Shown here in pieces: positions 6,973 to 16,823 of a DNA stretch of 64,000 bases. The notes beneath the pieces are model-generated. The model did no database searches, had not been told where the DNA came from, and saw only the letters and a program-made list of their open reading frames with translations. Source of the stretch: Planctomycetota bacterium (GTDB taxonomy: Bacteria > Planctomycetota > Planctomycetia > Gemmatales > Gemmataceae); NCBI GenBank assembly GCA_016873225.1, contig VGXS01000006.1, positions 1 through 64,000 of the forward strand, written 5' to 3'. Position numbers and translations under genes: made by a program. Within the stretch, counting starts at the first letter, position 1, and each line of letters opens with the position of its first letter.

Positions 6973-9783
6973 ATGCTTTCCCTCATCATTATGCTCCTGG
7001 CATTCTCCCAGCCGCCTTCCCCGCCTCCCTGGCAAAAGCTGGTTCCCGCGCCCCAGGCGCGTCTTGGACTGCGGGTCATGGAAGGGTGCGCCGTCGAGGT
7101 GGTCGCCGAAGGCCCGGCGCTGATCGGGGCCACGCGGTTGCTCATGGTTCCCGAAGGGTTGATCGCCACCGACCATTCCTTGATGAGAACCAAGCGTCCC
7201 TGGTCGTGGAAGGACGGCAGGCTGGTTCCCGGTGAGTTGGGCCGGAGTCCCCTGAACGGAATGCCCGGCCTGCACCCCCATTTCTTGCGATCCAAGGCCG
7301 CGCCGCCCATCGCGCCCGGTAATGCCCTCTCGACGACCGCGCCGATCGACGGAACCATGCTCAAGGGAGACAGGTTCCCCCCGATCATCCAAGGTTGGTG
7401 GTTGACGGCGCATCCCGGTCGTCCGGCGCTTTCGGCCTACCGCGTCGTTTCCAGGGAAGGAGCGGACGCGGTTTCCGATGGCATCGACCTCGTTGTCGCC
7501 GACTTCAGGGACATGGAAATCATTTCCCTCACCGAGGGGCCTGACGGCGCCGTCTACGCCCTGGATATCCGCGGCGCGAGCGCGCTGGCTCCGAGAATTC
7601 TTCGCCTCACATGGGCCGGAGTCGAGGATGCTCCCGCGCTCAAGCCGCATCCTTTTGACCGTTTCTCCGAACTCGCGAAGGCCCGGCCCGAGGCCCTCGT
7701 GGAGATGCTCAAGGGGGAGGACGCGCTGGCAAGAACCGCGGCGGCTCAAGCCTTGGCTGCAAAGCCCGTTGAGGCCGCCGAACTGATCGGCCGGCTCATG
7801 GCCGACCCGGAGGCGCCAAGCGACGCGCGGTTGGAGGCGCTCCGCATCCTGGAGCCCCACTGGAAGCCGGCCATGAAGGCCATTGTCATCGACTTGCTGG
7901 AACAACCGGGCGAACACCTCCGGATGGCCGCGGCGGAGGTGCTTGGCTGGCGTGCCGGGAAGAAAGACCAGGACTGCGCCGGCGTGCTCCTGAAGGCCTT
8001 GGGTGACGGGGATGTGGGAGTCCGCATCAAGGTGGCCGCGACCTTGTCGACGCTGCGGATCGACGGCGGGGCCGAGGCGTTGGCCAACACGCTCACGCTT
8101 GAGGATGTGTCTGCCGGGGCCATGCGCGCGGCATTCGTCGCAAGCCTTGCCACCTATGGTGGCCGGGGCATGGAGGCGCTCTTGGGCGCGGCGGAGTCGG
8201 GAGTGAGAAGGCAGGCGGAGCGGGCGGTGGCTGTCGCCGCGGAGTGCGGGAACGAGGCCTTGGTGGAATCGCTGCCCCGCTGGCTTGAAAACCCCAACCT
8301 CAATGAGTCCCAGCGCCAAGCCCTGCTGGTTGGCGGTTCGCGCTCGCCCAAGTTTCCCGAAAAAGCTAGTGAGAAAGTGCTCAATTGGCTTGTTGAACAT
8401 CAGGAGGAAGCGGGCGCGGCCAGGGCCGCCGGGGTCGAGATGCTCGCCAAGGCCGGCGTGGTCCGTGGAGAGCAGGGGCGGGCGTTTCTCAAGGCCCTGC
8501 TGGCCGACGCCAATCCCGCCGCGCAGGCCTCGGGGGCCATGGCGGCCGGCATCGCAGGCATGAAGGACCTGTACCCGGAAGTGGTGGCGCTGGCGCGCAA
8601 GACCGGGGCACCGGCCGCTGTCCGCTCCGCGTCGGTTCGCTCGCTGCTCCTGGTTCGGCACGCCTCGGCCGTGGATGCCGCGCGCGCCTTCCTGGAGGAA
8701 ACCGATCCGTCGACGGATATCCCGGCTGAATGGCTTTCACCGGTGTGGGAGGGCTTGTTCAGCCAGGATGCCGCCACAGCCGTCGCCGTGGCCGTCAAGC
8801 GCCTTCCCGCCTACACCGATTCATCGCTGATCCGGGTGATTCTCCGAGGCGCCAGGCAGGACAGGGCCGCGGCTGAAAGGCTCATGAGGGCGGCCCCCCT
8901 GGCCCGCCTATCGGATGGCGACCTTGAGCAACTTCTGGATGATCCCGAGAACATCGCCCACCGGGCGCCCCTGATGCAGCAGTGGCTTGGCCGTCAGGCG
9001 CCGGCTTCCAAGCCCGCCGACTCGGAGGCGATGGAGCGGGGACGGACTGTTTTCCTGAGCGAGTCCGCCCGCTGCATCCAGTGCCATCGATGGGGCGCCG
9101 GCAAGCCGCTCGCCGGACCCGATGCCGCCGTGATCCTTCGCGGCCGCCCCCGTACCGAGGCCATCAAGGCGCTCATGTATCCGTCCGCCCACTTCGACCG
9201 GGCCTATGAGAGCACCGTGTTCAAGCTCAAGAATGGCCAGGAGTTCACGGGCATATCCGGGCCGCGGCAAGGCGGCATGGAATCGATCACGGGCGAGGAT
9301 GGCGTCGTGCGTGTCGTTCCCACGGCCGACATGGCATCGCGAAGGCTTTCGGGTAGGTCCCTCATGCCAGACCTCGCTGCCACGGTTTTCAACCGGAATG
9401 AAGCCAATGCCTTGGTTTCCCTGGTGGAACAGGGAATGCCTGCTCTGGCCATGCCGGTTGTGGTCCGTCATGTTCCCGTTTCCCCGGATGCTGAAAGCGC
9501 GATGCTCAAGGGGGATCTTGCAAATCCATCGTGGTTGCCTTGGAAGGGAGAACTGCCGTCTTCAATCGAGGGAGTTCTGCTGGAGGCGACCGTTGAGTCA
9601 GCCACGGGTGGGCCGGCGAGGCCGATTTTGGAGGGTGGTTTCCTGGTCAGGATATGGGTCGACGGCACGCTTCAGCCCGAGGCCTTGCCGGTGCTGCCCA
9701 AGGGAGCGGGCAAGGTGGTTGCCTGGGTGATTCCCGCCAAGAGGAAATGGGATTGGGCATTCCTGCCGGTTGGCGGGAACTGA
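6973..9783 (+). CDS. HEAT-repeat protein with C-terminal CxxCH cytochrome domain
   Basis: A large exported protein of 936 residues. The chosen ATG at 6973 has a GGAG ribosome site seven bases upstream and begins a hydrophobic leader (MLSLIIMLLAFSQ). An earlier in-frame TTG at 6937 overlaps the previous stop and has no such site. The N-terminal 215 residues are a degraded beta-propeller-like region. Residues about 215-660 are HEAT-like helical repeats (AAAQALAAKPVEAAELIG, MAAAEVLGWRAG). A c-type haem site C-I-Q-C-H lies near residue 701, followed by the family motif GPDA. This is the planctomycete HEAT/CxxCH family also seen at the right edge of the window. Substrate and redox partner are unknown. 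Confidence 0.82.
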   Translation: MLSLIIMLLAFSQPPSPPPWQKLVPAPQARLGLRVMEGCAVEVVAEGPALIGATRLLMVPEGLIATDHSLMRTKRPWSWKDGRLVPGELGRSPLNGMPGLHPHFLRSKAAPPIAPGNALSTTAPIDGTMLKGDRFPPIIQGWWLTAHPGRPALSAYRVVSREGADAVSDGIDLVVADFRDMEIISLTEGPDGAVYALDIRGASALAPRILRLTWAGVEDAPALKPHPFDRFSELAKARPEALVEMLKGEDALARTAAAQALAAKPVEAAELIGRLMADPEAPSDARLEALRILEPHWKPAMKAIVIDLLEQPGEHLRMAAAEVLGWRAGKKDQDCAGVLLKALGDGDVGVRIKVAATLSTLRIDGGAEALANTLTLEDVSAGAMRAAFVASLATYGGRGMEALLGAAESGVRRQAERAVAVAAECGNEALVESLPRWLENPNLNESQRQALLVGGSRSPKFPEKASEKVLNWLVEHQEEAGAARAAGVEMLAKAGVVRGEQGRAFLKALLADANPAAQASGAMAAGIAGMKDLYPEVVALARKTGAPAAVRSASVRSLLLVRHASAVDAARAFLEETDPSTDIPAEWLSPVWEGLFSQDAATAVAVAVKRLPAYTDSSLIRVILRGARQDRAAAERLMRAAPLARLSDGDLEQLLDDPENIAHRAPLMQQWLGRQAPASKPADSEAMERGRTVFLSESARCIQCHRWGAGKPLAGPDAAVILRGRPRTEAIKALMYPSAHFDRAYESTVFKLKNGQEFTGISGPRQGGMESITGEDGVVRVVPTADMASRRLSGRSLMPDLAATVFNRNEANALVSLVEQGMPALAMPVVVRHVPVSPDAESAMLKGDLANPSWLPWKGELPSSIEGVLLEATVESATGGPARPILEGGFLVRIWVDGTLQPEALPVLPKGAGKVVAWVIPAKRKWDWAFLPVGGN

Positions 9784-9796
9784 GGTCGACAAGCTC

Positions 9797-10015
9797 TTAC
9801 TGGATGCCGCCATCCACGCGGTCGGGCGTCAGGTGGGAAGGATGGTCAAGGAACCAGATCCTCTTCCACTCCTCCTTTACCTGGCGAAGGTCTTCGGACT
9901 GGTTTAGCAACCCCTTGATCCTGTCGTTGGGGTTGGACGGGTAGGCGTTGATCAGGCAGCCGGTGTTGCTGAGGGCCAGGCAGGCGAGCGAAGCCATTGA
10001 CAGGCGGAACAACAT
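9797..10015 (-). CDS. Small planctomycete-type lipoprotein
   Basis: A 72-residue protein with a short hydrophobic leader ending in a lipobox-like LSNTGC (Cys near residue 19), followed by a soluble tail. The tail EDLRQVKEEWKRIWFLDHPS and then HLTPDRVDGGI is a pattern recalled from short proteins common in planctomycete genomes and seldom elsewhere. The ATG at 10015 is preferred to the one 15 bases upstream because it gives a compact signal peptide. It is convergent with the HEAT/CxxCH gene, 13 bases away. Function unknown; lipid anchoring is inferred from the lipobox. Confidence 0.7.
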   Translation of the reverse strand: MLFRLSMASLACLALSNTGCLINAYPSNPNDRIKGLLNQSEDLRQVKEEWKRIWFLDHPSHLTPDRVDGGIQ

Positions 10016-10122
10016 GACCAATCCCCCCACGCTTACCCGCCGGAACCGTCACGCCCGGGTAGGCGCTTCCAGCGTCTCATGGGTTGTATCGGTTGGGGGG
10101 GAGTTGAGACTTGAACCGATTT

Positions 10123-10464
10123 TCAGGATTGGACTGAAGGGGTCGGCGCCGCGGGGTTTTCCGGCTGCCTGGCCTCGTCGGCCATGGCCTTGGCGCGGAC
10201 CTGTTCTTCCATTTCCTTGCCGGGCTTGAAGGTCACGACAACCTTGGGTGGAACCTTGACTTTTTCCCCGCTGCGCGGATTGCGGGCATCACGCCCCTTG
10301 CGTTTCTTGACCTCGAAAACCCCGAAGTTCCGCAATTCGATCCTGCCGTGCTGGATGAGCGTCTCGATGATCGAGTCGAAGGTGAGTTGGACAATTTCCT
10401 TGATGGTGAGTTGGGGCACGCTCAACTTTTCGGAAATTTGCTTGACGATTTCCTTCTTGGTCAT
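10123..10464 (-). CDS. HU/IHF family nucleoid DNA-binding protein
   Basis: A 113-residue member of the HU/IHF family, which binds and bends DNA as a dimer. The start [14 protein letters not shown] is the typical first helix. The beta-arm region is recognisable from [20 protein letters not shown] through [15 protein letters not shown] to [10 protein letters not shown] near residue 90. The C-terminal 23 residues (Pro/Ala/Glu-rich) extend beyond the usual 90-95 residue core. A GGAGG ribosome site lies 11 bases before the ATG at 10464. A GTG 18 bases upstream overlaps that site and is rejected. The next gene on the strand ends at 10605, leaving a 140-base leader that holds a candidate promoter. 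Confidence 0.92.
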   Translation of the reverse strand: MTKKEIVKQISEKLSVPQLTIKEIVQLTFDSIIETLIQHGRIELRNFGVFEVKKRKGRDARNPRSGEKVKVPPKVVVTFKPGKEMEEQVRAKAMADEARQPENPAAPTPSVQS

Positions 10465-10512
10465 GGCCGACCGTACCTCCACAGAGCCCCATTGGCATCA
10501 AACATTGGAACA

Positions 10513-10541
10513 AGCTTATGCCGGACACTTGGGTCCGTCAA
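10513..10541 (-). promoter_or_regulatory. Candidate promoter for the HU/IHF gene
   Basis: Read on the minus strand, TTGACG (10536-10541) is followed after exactly 17 bases by TAAGCT (10513-10518), a fair sigma70-type pair. It would start transcription about 40 bases upstream of the HU/IHF start codon. The -35 is good and the -10 is weak. Confidence 0.4.
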
Positions 10542-10604
10542 CAGCCTGAATCGTCTTTCATCAGTCCAGAAGATCAAATCGTGGAATACTTTAGGCGAGG
10601 GCGA

Positions 10605-11771
10605 TCAGCGGCGGGTCGAGAACTTCAGCCCGAAGGGGCCCGTGAACTCAAGGTGGCCCTGCCGGCTGGCCAGGTGCCATGGCAAGCCCAGGATGCCGGC
10701 ATGGATGGTTCCGTCTCCGCTGCCCTCAAAAACCGGCCCCGTGTTGGCGAGCAGTACGCTGAAACGGATCTCCCCCGATAACCTGAGGTTTCGGGCCACC
10801 CGTGATTTGGCCAAGCCGGCCAGGCTTGGCCCGTCGAGATGGCTGCCCGTGATGGAAAACTCGAGCCTTGGGACCTGATTGCGAAAGTCCAGCGTTGCCG
10901 ACGGGGCCGCAAGCCTGCCGCCAACTCCTTCACCGGTCAACCCTTGCAGCTTCACAAGGCCCGGTTCAATGGTCGCCTTGCCCTGTGTGACCCGGCAAGT
11001 GAGGCCGATGATGTTGACGGTCAGCAAGAGGTCGGGCCTTGAAAGTTCCAGGCTCACCCGGGTTTCCGCCGGGCTGGACTTGAGGCGCAGCGCGCACGAG
11101 GCCTCGCCTTCAAGGCTCACATGATCCCAGGTGACGGGCTTGATGAAAGGGATTCGCACCAGATCGGGCCTGTGCAGCCTGGTCCGTTCAGCTTGAGCCG
11201 TGAGTTCCAAGCAACGGGGTGAATCCGACAGAAGGCCGCTCACTTTCCATGGTCCCAGCGCCGGGTCTTCCACGGTCGCCTCGAGGTGGTAGCCGCCCTC
11301 CGCGGGCACCATGGCGCCGCTGATGCCGGAAAGTGTCCAAGGGGGGCGCTTTCCCTGGGTGATGACGAGTTTGGAATCCCGAAGCCTGATCGCTGGCCTT
11401 GCCGAACCTGATGAAGGCGACGGCAAGCGCGTCTCGAGCACGCCTTGCTCGTTGAACCGCAACGAGAGCGTGGCTTGTTCCAGGAGCACCCTCCGCGGAT
11501 TCCACAGTGATTGCCCACCCGCGAAAACCCGCAGCGTGCCGACCTTCAGGAAGGTGTCGGACGGGGTTTCCAGCGAGGCGACGGAAAGGCGGTGGATGTG
11601 GATTCCCTCGAGCAGTCCCTGGCTACTGGCGTCCTCGAGGCTGACCGCCACGCCCAGGCGGGCCGCCACCATGGGAACAATGAGGTCGCGGAGGAAGGGA
11701 GGCCTTGCCAGGGCCATCATCATGGCCATGAGAAACAGCATGCTGGCCAGGCTCCGCCTCGCCTTGTTCAT
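10605..11771 (-). CDS. AsmA-like hypothetical protein
   Basis: A 388-residue protein with one N-terminal membrane segment (SLASMLFLMAMMMALA) and then a long, beta-rich domain with alternating hydrophobic residues, as in AsmA/TamB-like proteins that span the envelope and are linked to lipid transport. Typical pieces are LEGIHIHRLSV, RDSKLVITQGKRP and ATLDFRNQVPRLEFSI. The assignment rests on overall pattern, not a diagnostic motif. The ATG at 11771 (MNKARRS) is chosen because upstream in-frame residues are proline/arginine-rich and overlap the divergent hydrolase leader. Confidence 0.6.
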   Translation of the reverse strand: MNKARRSLASMLFLMAMMMALARPPFLRDLIVPMVAARLGVAVSLEDASSQGLLEGIHIHRLSVASLETPSDTFLKVGTLRVFAGGQSLWNPRRVLLEQATLSLRFNEQGVLETRLPSPSSGSARPAIRLRDSKLVITQGKRPPWTLSGISGAMVPAEGGYHLEATVEDPALGPWKVSGLLSDSPRCLELTAQAERTRLHRPDLVRIPFIKPVTWDHVSLEGEASCALRLKSSPAETRVSLELSRPDLLLTVNIIGLTCRVTQGKATIEPGLVKLQGLTGEGVGGRLAAPSATLDFRNQVPRLEFSITGSHLDGPSLAGLAKSRVARNLRLSGEIRFSVLLANTGPVFEGSGDGTIHAGILGLPWHLASRQGHLEFTGPFGLKFSTRR

Positions 11772-11860
11772 GGCCGAATCCTGACGCGGTTGCCCGCCGG
11801 GGATGACATCCGGGTGTGCCGGACGCGATAATGCCATCGGCGACTTGGGGAGGATCGATC

Positions 11861-12550
11861 ATGTCGACGCGCGTTCAATGGCTCGGGCATTCCTGCCTGT
11901 GGATCGAGACGGACGGACTTAAACTGCTCGTGGATCCCTTCCTTAGCGGCAACCCCAAGGCCGCCGCTGATCCTGACCAATTGAACCCTGATTATATTTT
12001 TGTCTCGCACGGTCACGGTGACCATGTCGGCGACACCATCATGATCGCCAAGAAGTGCGGGGCGACCGTGATCTGCAACTACGAGATCAGCCAATGGCTC
12101 GAGGAACGGGGCGTGAAGGCCCACGGCATGCAGCACGGTGGCGGATTCGGCTTTCCGTTTGGAAGGGTGAAGCTCACGCTGGCTTTCCATGGATCGGCGC
12201 TTCCGGATGGCTCCAACGGTGGCAATCCATGTGGATTTCATTGGTTTTTCAAGGATGGGGCCAAGGTTTACGACGCCGCCGACACGGGGTTGTTCGGCGA
12301 CATGGCCCTGATCGGCGAGGAGGGGGTCGACTTGGCCTTCCTGCCCATCGGGGACAATTACACGATGGGCCCGGATGACGCTCTCCGCGCCGTCAGGTTG
12401 ATCAAGCCGGCGGCCGTGGTTCCCATCCATTACGGAACTTTCGGACTCATCGAGCAGGACGCAGCGGAGTGGGCGCGCCAGGTTGCGGCGCGGACAGCCA
12501 GTCGTCCCAAGGTGCTCCAACCCGGCGAGTGGCTCGATGTGCGCCCCTAG
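11861..12550 (+). CDS. UPF0173-type metal-dependent hydrolase
   Basis: A 229-residue metallo-beta-lactamase-fold protein of the UPF0173 family, cytoplasmic (no signal peptide). It opens with VQWLGHSCLWIET, where related proteins read ixWlGHSxfxi. The metal-binding motif SHGHGDHVGD is near residue 48, with further ligand candidates FHGSA, DTGLFGDM and the C-terminal PIHYGTF. The ATG at 11861 follows a good GGGGAGG site. The physiological substrate of UPF0173 proteins is not established. A second, secreted MBL-fold protein is encoded at 37107. Confidence 0.88.
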   Translation: MSTRVQWLGHSCLWIETDGLKLLVDPFLSGNPKAAADPDQLNPDYIFVSHGHGDHVGDTIMIAKKCGATVICNYEISQWLEERGVKAHGMQHGGGFGFPFGRVKLTLAFHGSALPDGSNGGNPCGFHWFFKDGAKVYDAADTGLFGDMALIGEEGVDLAFLPIGDNYTMGPDDALRAVRLIKPAAVVPIHYGTFGLIEQDAAEWARQVAARTASRPKVLQPGEWLDVRP

Positions 12551-12552
12551 TG

Positions 12553-12819
12553 TCACCAGCCCAGCTTGTCCCGAAGGGCGGAAAGTCCCGCTTCGAGCGC
12601 CTGCGACGGGGTGCCGTGGGCACCATCCACGGGGGTGAGCTTGCCGTTGATCGTCTGCATGAGCTTGATGCCATGCCGCCCCTGCACGGGCACGAGGGCC
12701 AGCACATAGACCAGTTCGCCACCGACATGGACAAGCCAGCTCTTGCCGTCCTTGCTGGGGGTGAGGGTTCCGTTGTGGCTTGCGAGCCACTCGGGTGGCG
12801 ATACGGCTTGGGTTGACAT
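12553..12819 (-). CDS. Conserved small hypothetical protein
   Basis: An 88-residue soluble protein with no signal peptide or membrane segment. The centre has a small beta-meander (SWLVHVGGELVYVLALVPVQG) and the end a predicted helix (SQALEAGLSALRDKLGW). The ATG at 12819 follows a GGAGG site by six bases. A GTG lies immediately before it. The gene is convergent with the UPF0173 gene (two bases between stops). I do not recognise the family. Confidence 0.6.
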   Translation of the reverse strand: MSTQAVSPPEWLASHNGTLTPSKDGKSWLVHVGGELVYVLALVPVQGRHGIKLMQTINGKLTPVDGAHGTPSQALEAGLSALRDKLGW

Positions 12820-12912
12820 CACGGACCTCCGCAGCGACTTGATTCTGGTTTACCAGAATCGGCGCCGGTTGAAAATCAGTTGGTTTCCGCCGCCATGGCG
12901 GATCGCGGCGCG

Positions 12913-14286
12913 TCAGTCCTCGGGAAGCGGTTGGCCCTTGGTTTCGGGAAGGAAGGCGACAGCCACCAAGCCGACGAGGAACACGGCGCTCATCCAGCAG
13001 CAGGCGCTGCGGAAGGCCTCGAGCTTGGCGGCGGGGTCGGTGGCTCCCGCCGATAGCCGCGCCGCGAGAATTCCCATGGTGAACGGGCCGCTCGCCGCGA
13101 TGAAACGACCAACATTGTAGCAAAAACTGGTGCCGGTGCTGCGCAGCCTGAGGGGGAACAGTTCAGGGAGGTAGATGGCAAAGCCAGCGAAGAGGGCCAG
13201 TTGGAAAAAGCCCATCACCGCGCTCATCCACAGGTCTTCCATCCCGTCGAAAAACCGGAAATAGGCGAAGGTGGCGGCAAAGGCGGCGACGAAACCGATG
13301 CAGAAGGCGCCCTTGCGGCCAATCCGCTGCGCCAGCCAGGCGAATGACAGCATTCCAAAGAACGACCCGGTGTTCTGGATGATCATATTGATGCCGATCC
13401 AGAACTGCTTCTGGCTCGCGACCTCGGCATCCGTCAGGTTTTGCGCCTTGAGCGAGGCGCCGATGACATCGCCCACCAGTTCGGGGCTGAAAAATCCGAT
13501 GCCCCACAATCCCACGACCCCCGCGATGCACAGCAGCATTCCCAAGAGGGCGTGCCTTTGCCAGCGGGGCGTGCTGAACAGGTCGGAATACGACCCGAAT
13601 TTCTGGCCGTTTTGGCGTGAAGCCTCCTTGGCCTTGAGCCATTTTTCCGGTTCCTTGAGCCTGGACTGGATGAACACGCACAAGAAAGCCGGGAGGGCCC
13701 CCACCAGGAACATGTACTTCCACGCGTGGGCGGGATTGATGAGGCCGTTCTTGCCCAGTTCGGCCATCACGATGCTGACGACGCCCGCCGTGATGTTCCC
13801 CACGGCCGAGAGGGCTTGAAGCAGGCCCAGCGCCATGGGCCGGGAATCCGCCGGCAGGCTGTCGGCAACCAGGGCCACGGCCAGTCCGAAGACCCCGCCC
13901 ACTCCAAGGCCGGTCACGAACCTGTACACGGCGAAGTCGGCCCAGCCGGTTGAAAACGCCGAGAGGCCCGAGCATACCGAGTAGAGCAAAACGGTGAGGG
14001 TGAGGGTGCGCGCCCGCCCGATTCGGTCGCCAAGGGCGCCGAAGATCAGTCCGCCGGTGGCCCAACCCGCCACGAAGATCGAAGTGGCGTAGCCACCGTA
14101 AAGTTTCTGGTCCCATCCCTCCGGCAGCAGGTCTTTCATCGCCCCTTGGCGCGCGATCAGGAAGATCTGCTGGTCGAGGCAGTCGAACATCCAGGCCAGG
14201 GCCGCCATGGCGAAGACAAACCACTGGTAGGCATTGAGGCCGGCGAGCCCCTTGGGCGCCGAATCTTCGGATGTTTGCTGTTGCAT
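12913..14286 (-). CDS. MFS transporter, sugar/aromatic-acid porter-like
   Basis: A 457-residue inner-membrane permease with about twelve hydrophobic segments. The N-terminus WMFDCLDQQIF near residue 33 resembles the Asp-bearing first helix of metabolite:H+ and aromatic acid:H+ symporters. GALGDRIGRARTLT near residue 83 is the classic MFS loop 2-3 signature. YRFVTGLGVGGVFGLAVALV (helix 4) and LPELFPLRLRSTG (near residue 382) match the family's other conserved places. It differs from the transporter at 105 in length and family. The substrate is unknown. The gene is divergent from proC, with about 95 bases between the starts. Confidence 0.85.
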   Translation of the reverse strand: MQQQTSEDSAPKGLAGLNAYQWFVFAMAALAWMFDCLDQQIFLIARQGAMKDLLPEGWDQKLYGGYATSIFVAGWATGGLIFGALGDRIGRARTLTLTVLLYSVCSGLSAFSTGWADFAVYRFVTGLGVGGVFGLAVALVADSLPADSRPMALGLLQALSAVGNITAGVVSIVMAELGKNGLINPAHAWKYMFLVGALPAFLCVFIQSRLKEPEKWLKAKEASRQNGQKFGSYSDLFSTPRWQRHALLGMLLCIAGVVGLWGIGFFSPELVGDVIGASLKAQNLTDAEVASQKQFWIGINMIIQNTGSFFGMLSFAWLAQRIGRKGAFCIGFVAAFAATFAYFRFFDGMEDLWMSAVMGFFQLALFAGFAIYLPELFPLRLRSTGTSFCYNVGRFIAASGPFTMGILAARLSAGATDPAAKLEAFRSACCWMSAVFLVGLVAVAFLPETKGQPLPED

Positions 14287-14380
14287 GGCGATGGCCCGCC
14301 GGTCCGGGTGAGGTATGATCTGGATTTTCTATGGATGTCCGGGCCTGTTGCCAGCGGAGAATCATTCGGGAGGGTGGATC

Positions 14381-15184
14381 GTGTCAACCATCAACACCAT
14401 CGGCTTGATCGGCGCCGGGAAAATGGCGACGGCGCTGGCGGTTGCCTGGATGGAGCGGGGGTTGGCGCGCCGGATCGTCGCCAGCGACCCTTTCGCGCCG
14501 GCCCGCGAGTCGTTCGCCAAGGCCGTCCAGGCGACGGTCTCCGATGACAATGCCGGGGTGGCCGCCCAGGCTGATGTCCTGGTCCTGGCTATCAAGCCCC
14601 AGAAGCTCGAGGAGGTGATGGAACCGCTCCGGGGAAATCCCGCGCTGGCCAAACCGGTGATTTCCATCCTGGCGGGCGCCTCCACGGCAAGGCTCGGGAA
14701 GGCGCTCGGCCACGGTCGGGTGGTTCGGGTGATGCCGAACACGCCCTGCCTGGTGGGTGAAAGCGCCACGGGAATCTGCGCCGGCCCCGCCGCGACGGCC
14801 GCTGACATGGCCATGGTGAAGGCGCTTTTTGGCGCGGTCGGCAAGGTTCACGAGGTTCCCGAGGGGCAGTTGGACGCGGTGACCGGCCTCTCCGGCAGCG
14901 GCCCGGCCTATGTTTTCCAGGTCATCGAGGCCCTCGCGGACGGCGGCGTGCTGTCGGGCCTGCCGCGAGAAACGGCCTTGGCGCTGGCGGCACAAACGGT
15001 TTTGGGCGCGGCGAAAATGGTGCTGGCCACGGGGCGCCATCCGGGCCAGTTGAAGGACGATGTCGCCAGTCCCGCGGGCACCACCATCGCCGGCCTTCTG
15101 GCGCTCGAGCAGGGGGGGCTGCGCGCCTCGCTGATGAATGCCGTCGCCGCCGCAACCCGGCGTTCCAGGGAACTCGGCGGCTGA
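14381..15184 (+). CDS. proC: Pyrroline-5-carboxylate reductase
   Basis: Catalyses the last step of proline synthesis, NAD(P)H-dependent reduction of 1-pyrroline-5-carboxylate, in the cytosol. The 267-residue protein starts with the Rossmann motif [15 protein letters not shown] and continues with [23 protein letters not shown] near residue 113, and the dimerisation/active-site segment [14 protein letters not shown] near residue 165. It ends with the [12 protein letters not shown] motif. The GTG at 14381 is chosen because a GGGAGGG site lies about ten bases before it and the Rossmann motif follows at once. Length is normal. It is the first gene of a rightward housekeeping run. Confidence 0.95.
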   Translation: MSTINTIGLIGAGKMATALAVAWMERGLARRIVASDPFAPARESFAKAVQATVSDDNAGVAAQADVLVLAIKPQKLEEVMEPLRGNPALAKPVISILAGASTARLGKALGHGRVVRVMPNTPCLVGESATGICAGPAATAADMAMVKALFGAVGKVHEVPEGQLDAVTGLSGSGPAYVFQVIEALADGGVLSGLPRETALALAAQTVLGAAKMVLATGRHPGQLKDDVASPAGTTIAGLLALEQGGLRASLMNAVAAATRRSRELGG

Positions 15185-15246
15185 AATCCCCTTGCCATGG
15201 GAAAGCGACCGGTACAATAGCCTTTTGGCCACGGGAACTGAAACCC

Positions 15247-16803
15247 ATGTCCACGCCCGCTCAGCAAGAATCCATTTTGGTGGTTGACTTGGGCTCCCAA
15301 TACGCCCAGTTGATCGCCCGCAGGGTCAGGGAGAGGCGCGTCTACTGCCGACTGGTGCGGCACAACCTTCCGCTGGCCCGCATCCGTGAGATCAATCCCA
15401 AGGGGATCATCCTGAGCGGAGGTCCGGCCAGCGTTTACGACGCCGGCTCACCCCAGATTGATCCCGGCATTTTCCAGCTCGGCATACCGGTTCTTGGCAT
15501 CTGCTACGGCATGCAGGCCGCCTGCCATTCGCTGGGCGCCGAGGTGAGGCGCGCCGACCACCGTGAGTTCGGCCGCACGGAAGTGAGTGTCTCAGCCGGG
15601 GAAGATCCGCTTTTCAAGGGAATCTCCCCCAAGACCGTGGTCTGGATGAGCCATGGCGACCAGGTCATGCCGGGGGCGGGGGAGTGGGTGCCGCTCGCCA
15701 GCAGCGCCACCTGCCCGCTGGCCGGCGCCCGCCACTCGAGGCTTCCTGTTTGGGGGCTCCAGTTCCACCCTGAGGTGGCGCATACGGCGCAAGGCGCCCA
15801 GGTGCTCGAGAATTTCCTTTATGGAATCTGCCGCTGTTCGGGCGGCTGGACCATGACTGATTACCTTGAGACGGCGGTCGCCTCGATACGCGAGTCCGTC
15901 GGCGGCCAGCAGGTGATCTGCGGACTTTCCGGAGGGGTGGATTCGTCCGTGTGCGCGGCGCTACTGGCCCGCGCCATCGGCAGGCAGGCCATCTGTATTT
16001 TCGTCGACAACGGCCTGCTTCGCCAGGGTGAGGTCGAATCGGTGCGGGCCGCGTTCGAGAATCATTTCGGCGGACAGTTGCGCGTTGTCGATGCGTCGGC
16101 AAGGTTCCTCGCGGCTCTGGCCGGCATGTCCGATCCCCAGCAAAAGCGGCGGATCATCGGCCACGTGTTCATCGATGTCTTCGCCGACGAGGCCTCACGC
16201 GAGAAGGATGCCCGCTTCCTGGCCCAGGGCACTCTCTACCCTGATGTGATTGAATCCGGCGGCGCGCCGGATGGCCCTGCCGTCGTGATCAAGTCGCATC
16301 ACAATGTGGGCGGCCTTCCTGAAAAACTCGGATTTCAGCTCGTTGAGCCATTGCGGGACCTTTTCAAGGACGAGGTTCGAAGGCTAGGCCTGGAACTCGG
16401 CCTGCCCGAGGACATGGTCTGGCGCCATCCTTTTCCCGGGCCGGGCCTGGCGGTTCGCTGCCTCGGGGAAGTCACGGCCCAAAGGCTGTCCATCCTCAGC
16501 AAAGCCGACGATATCTTCCTCCAGGAACTCCGGCAGGCGGGTTGGTACCGCAAGACTTCGCAGGCGTTCGCCGTGCTGCTTCCCGTGCGGTCCGTCGGCG
16601 TGATGGGTGACGGCCGCACCTATGACGAGACCATCGCCATCCGCGCCGTCGACACCGACGACTTCATGACCGCCGCGCCCAGCCCGCTGCCTTACGAGCT
16701 TCTGTCACGCGTCTCCACCCGGGTTGTCAACGAGGTGCGCGGAGTCAACCGCGTGGTTTACGACATTTCCAGCAAGCCTCCCGCCACCATCGAGTGGGAA
16801 TGA
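15247..16803 (+). CDS. guaA: GMP synthase (glutamine-hydrolysing)
   Basis: Converts XMP to GMP using glutamine and ATP. At 518 residues it has the normal length and both domains. The class I glutamine amidotransferase has its catalytic Cys in GICYGMQAA near residue 85 and the His/Glu pair in FHPEVAHT near residue 176. The N-type PP-loop ATP pyrophosphatase carries LSGGVDSS near residue 227. The C-terminal dimerisation domain ends in KPPATIEWE, the usual last residues. A possible promoter with a short 15-base spacer (TTGCCA 15192-15197, TACAAT 15213-15218) lies in the gap after proC. Confidence 0.97.
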   Translation: MSTPAQQESILVVDLGSQYAQLIARRVRERRVYCRLVRHNLPLARIREINPKGIILSGGPASVYDAGSPQIDPGIFQLGIPVLGICYGMQAACHSLGAEVRRADHREFGRTEVSVSAGEDPLFKGISPKTVVWMSHGDQVMPGAGEWVPLASSATCPLAGARHSRLPVWGLQFHPEVAHTAQGAQVLENFLYGICRCSGGWTMTDYLETAVASIRESVGGQQVICGLSGGVDSSVCAALLARAIGRQAICIFVDNGLLRQGEVESVRAAFENHFGGQLRVVDASARFLAALAGMSDPQQKRRIIGHVFIDVFADEASREKDARFLAQGTLYPDVIESGGAPDGPAVVIKSHHNVGGLPEKLGFQLVEPLRDLFKDEVRRLGLELGLPEDMVWRHPFPGPGLAVRCLGEVTAQRLSILSKADDIFLQELRQAGWYRKTSQAFAVLLPVRSVGVMGDGRTYDETIAIRAVDTDDFMTAAPSPLPYELLSRVSTRVVNEVRGVNRVVYDISSKPPATIEWE

Positions 16804-16823
16804 CCAGGACGGGGTAGCCCGAC

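Noticed and set aside
10085..10170. Possible tRNA because of a GGTTCAA-like loop on the minus strand
   Set aside because: The flanking bases do not pair as a T-stem and no acceptor or anticodon arm could be built; the sequence is partly the end of the HU gene.
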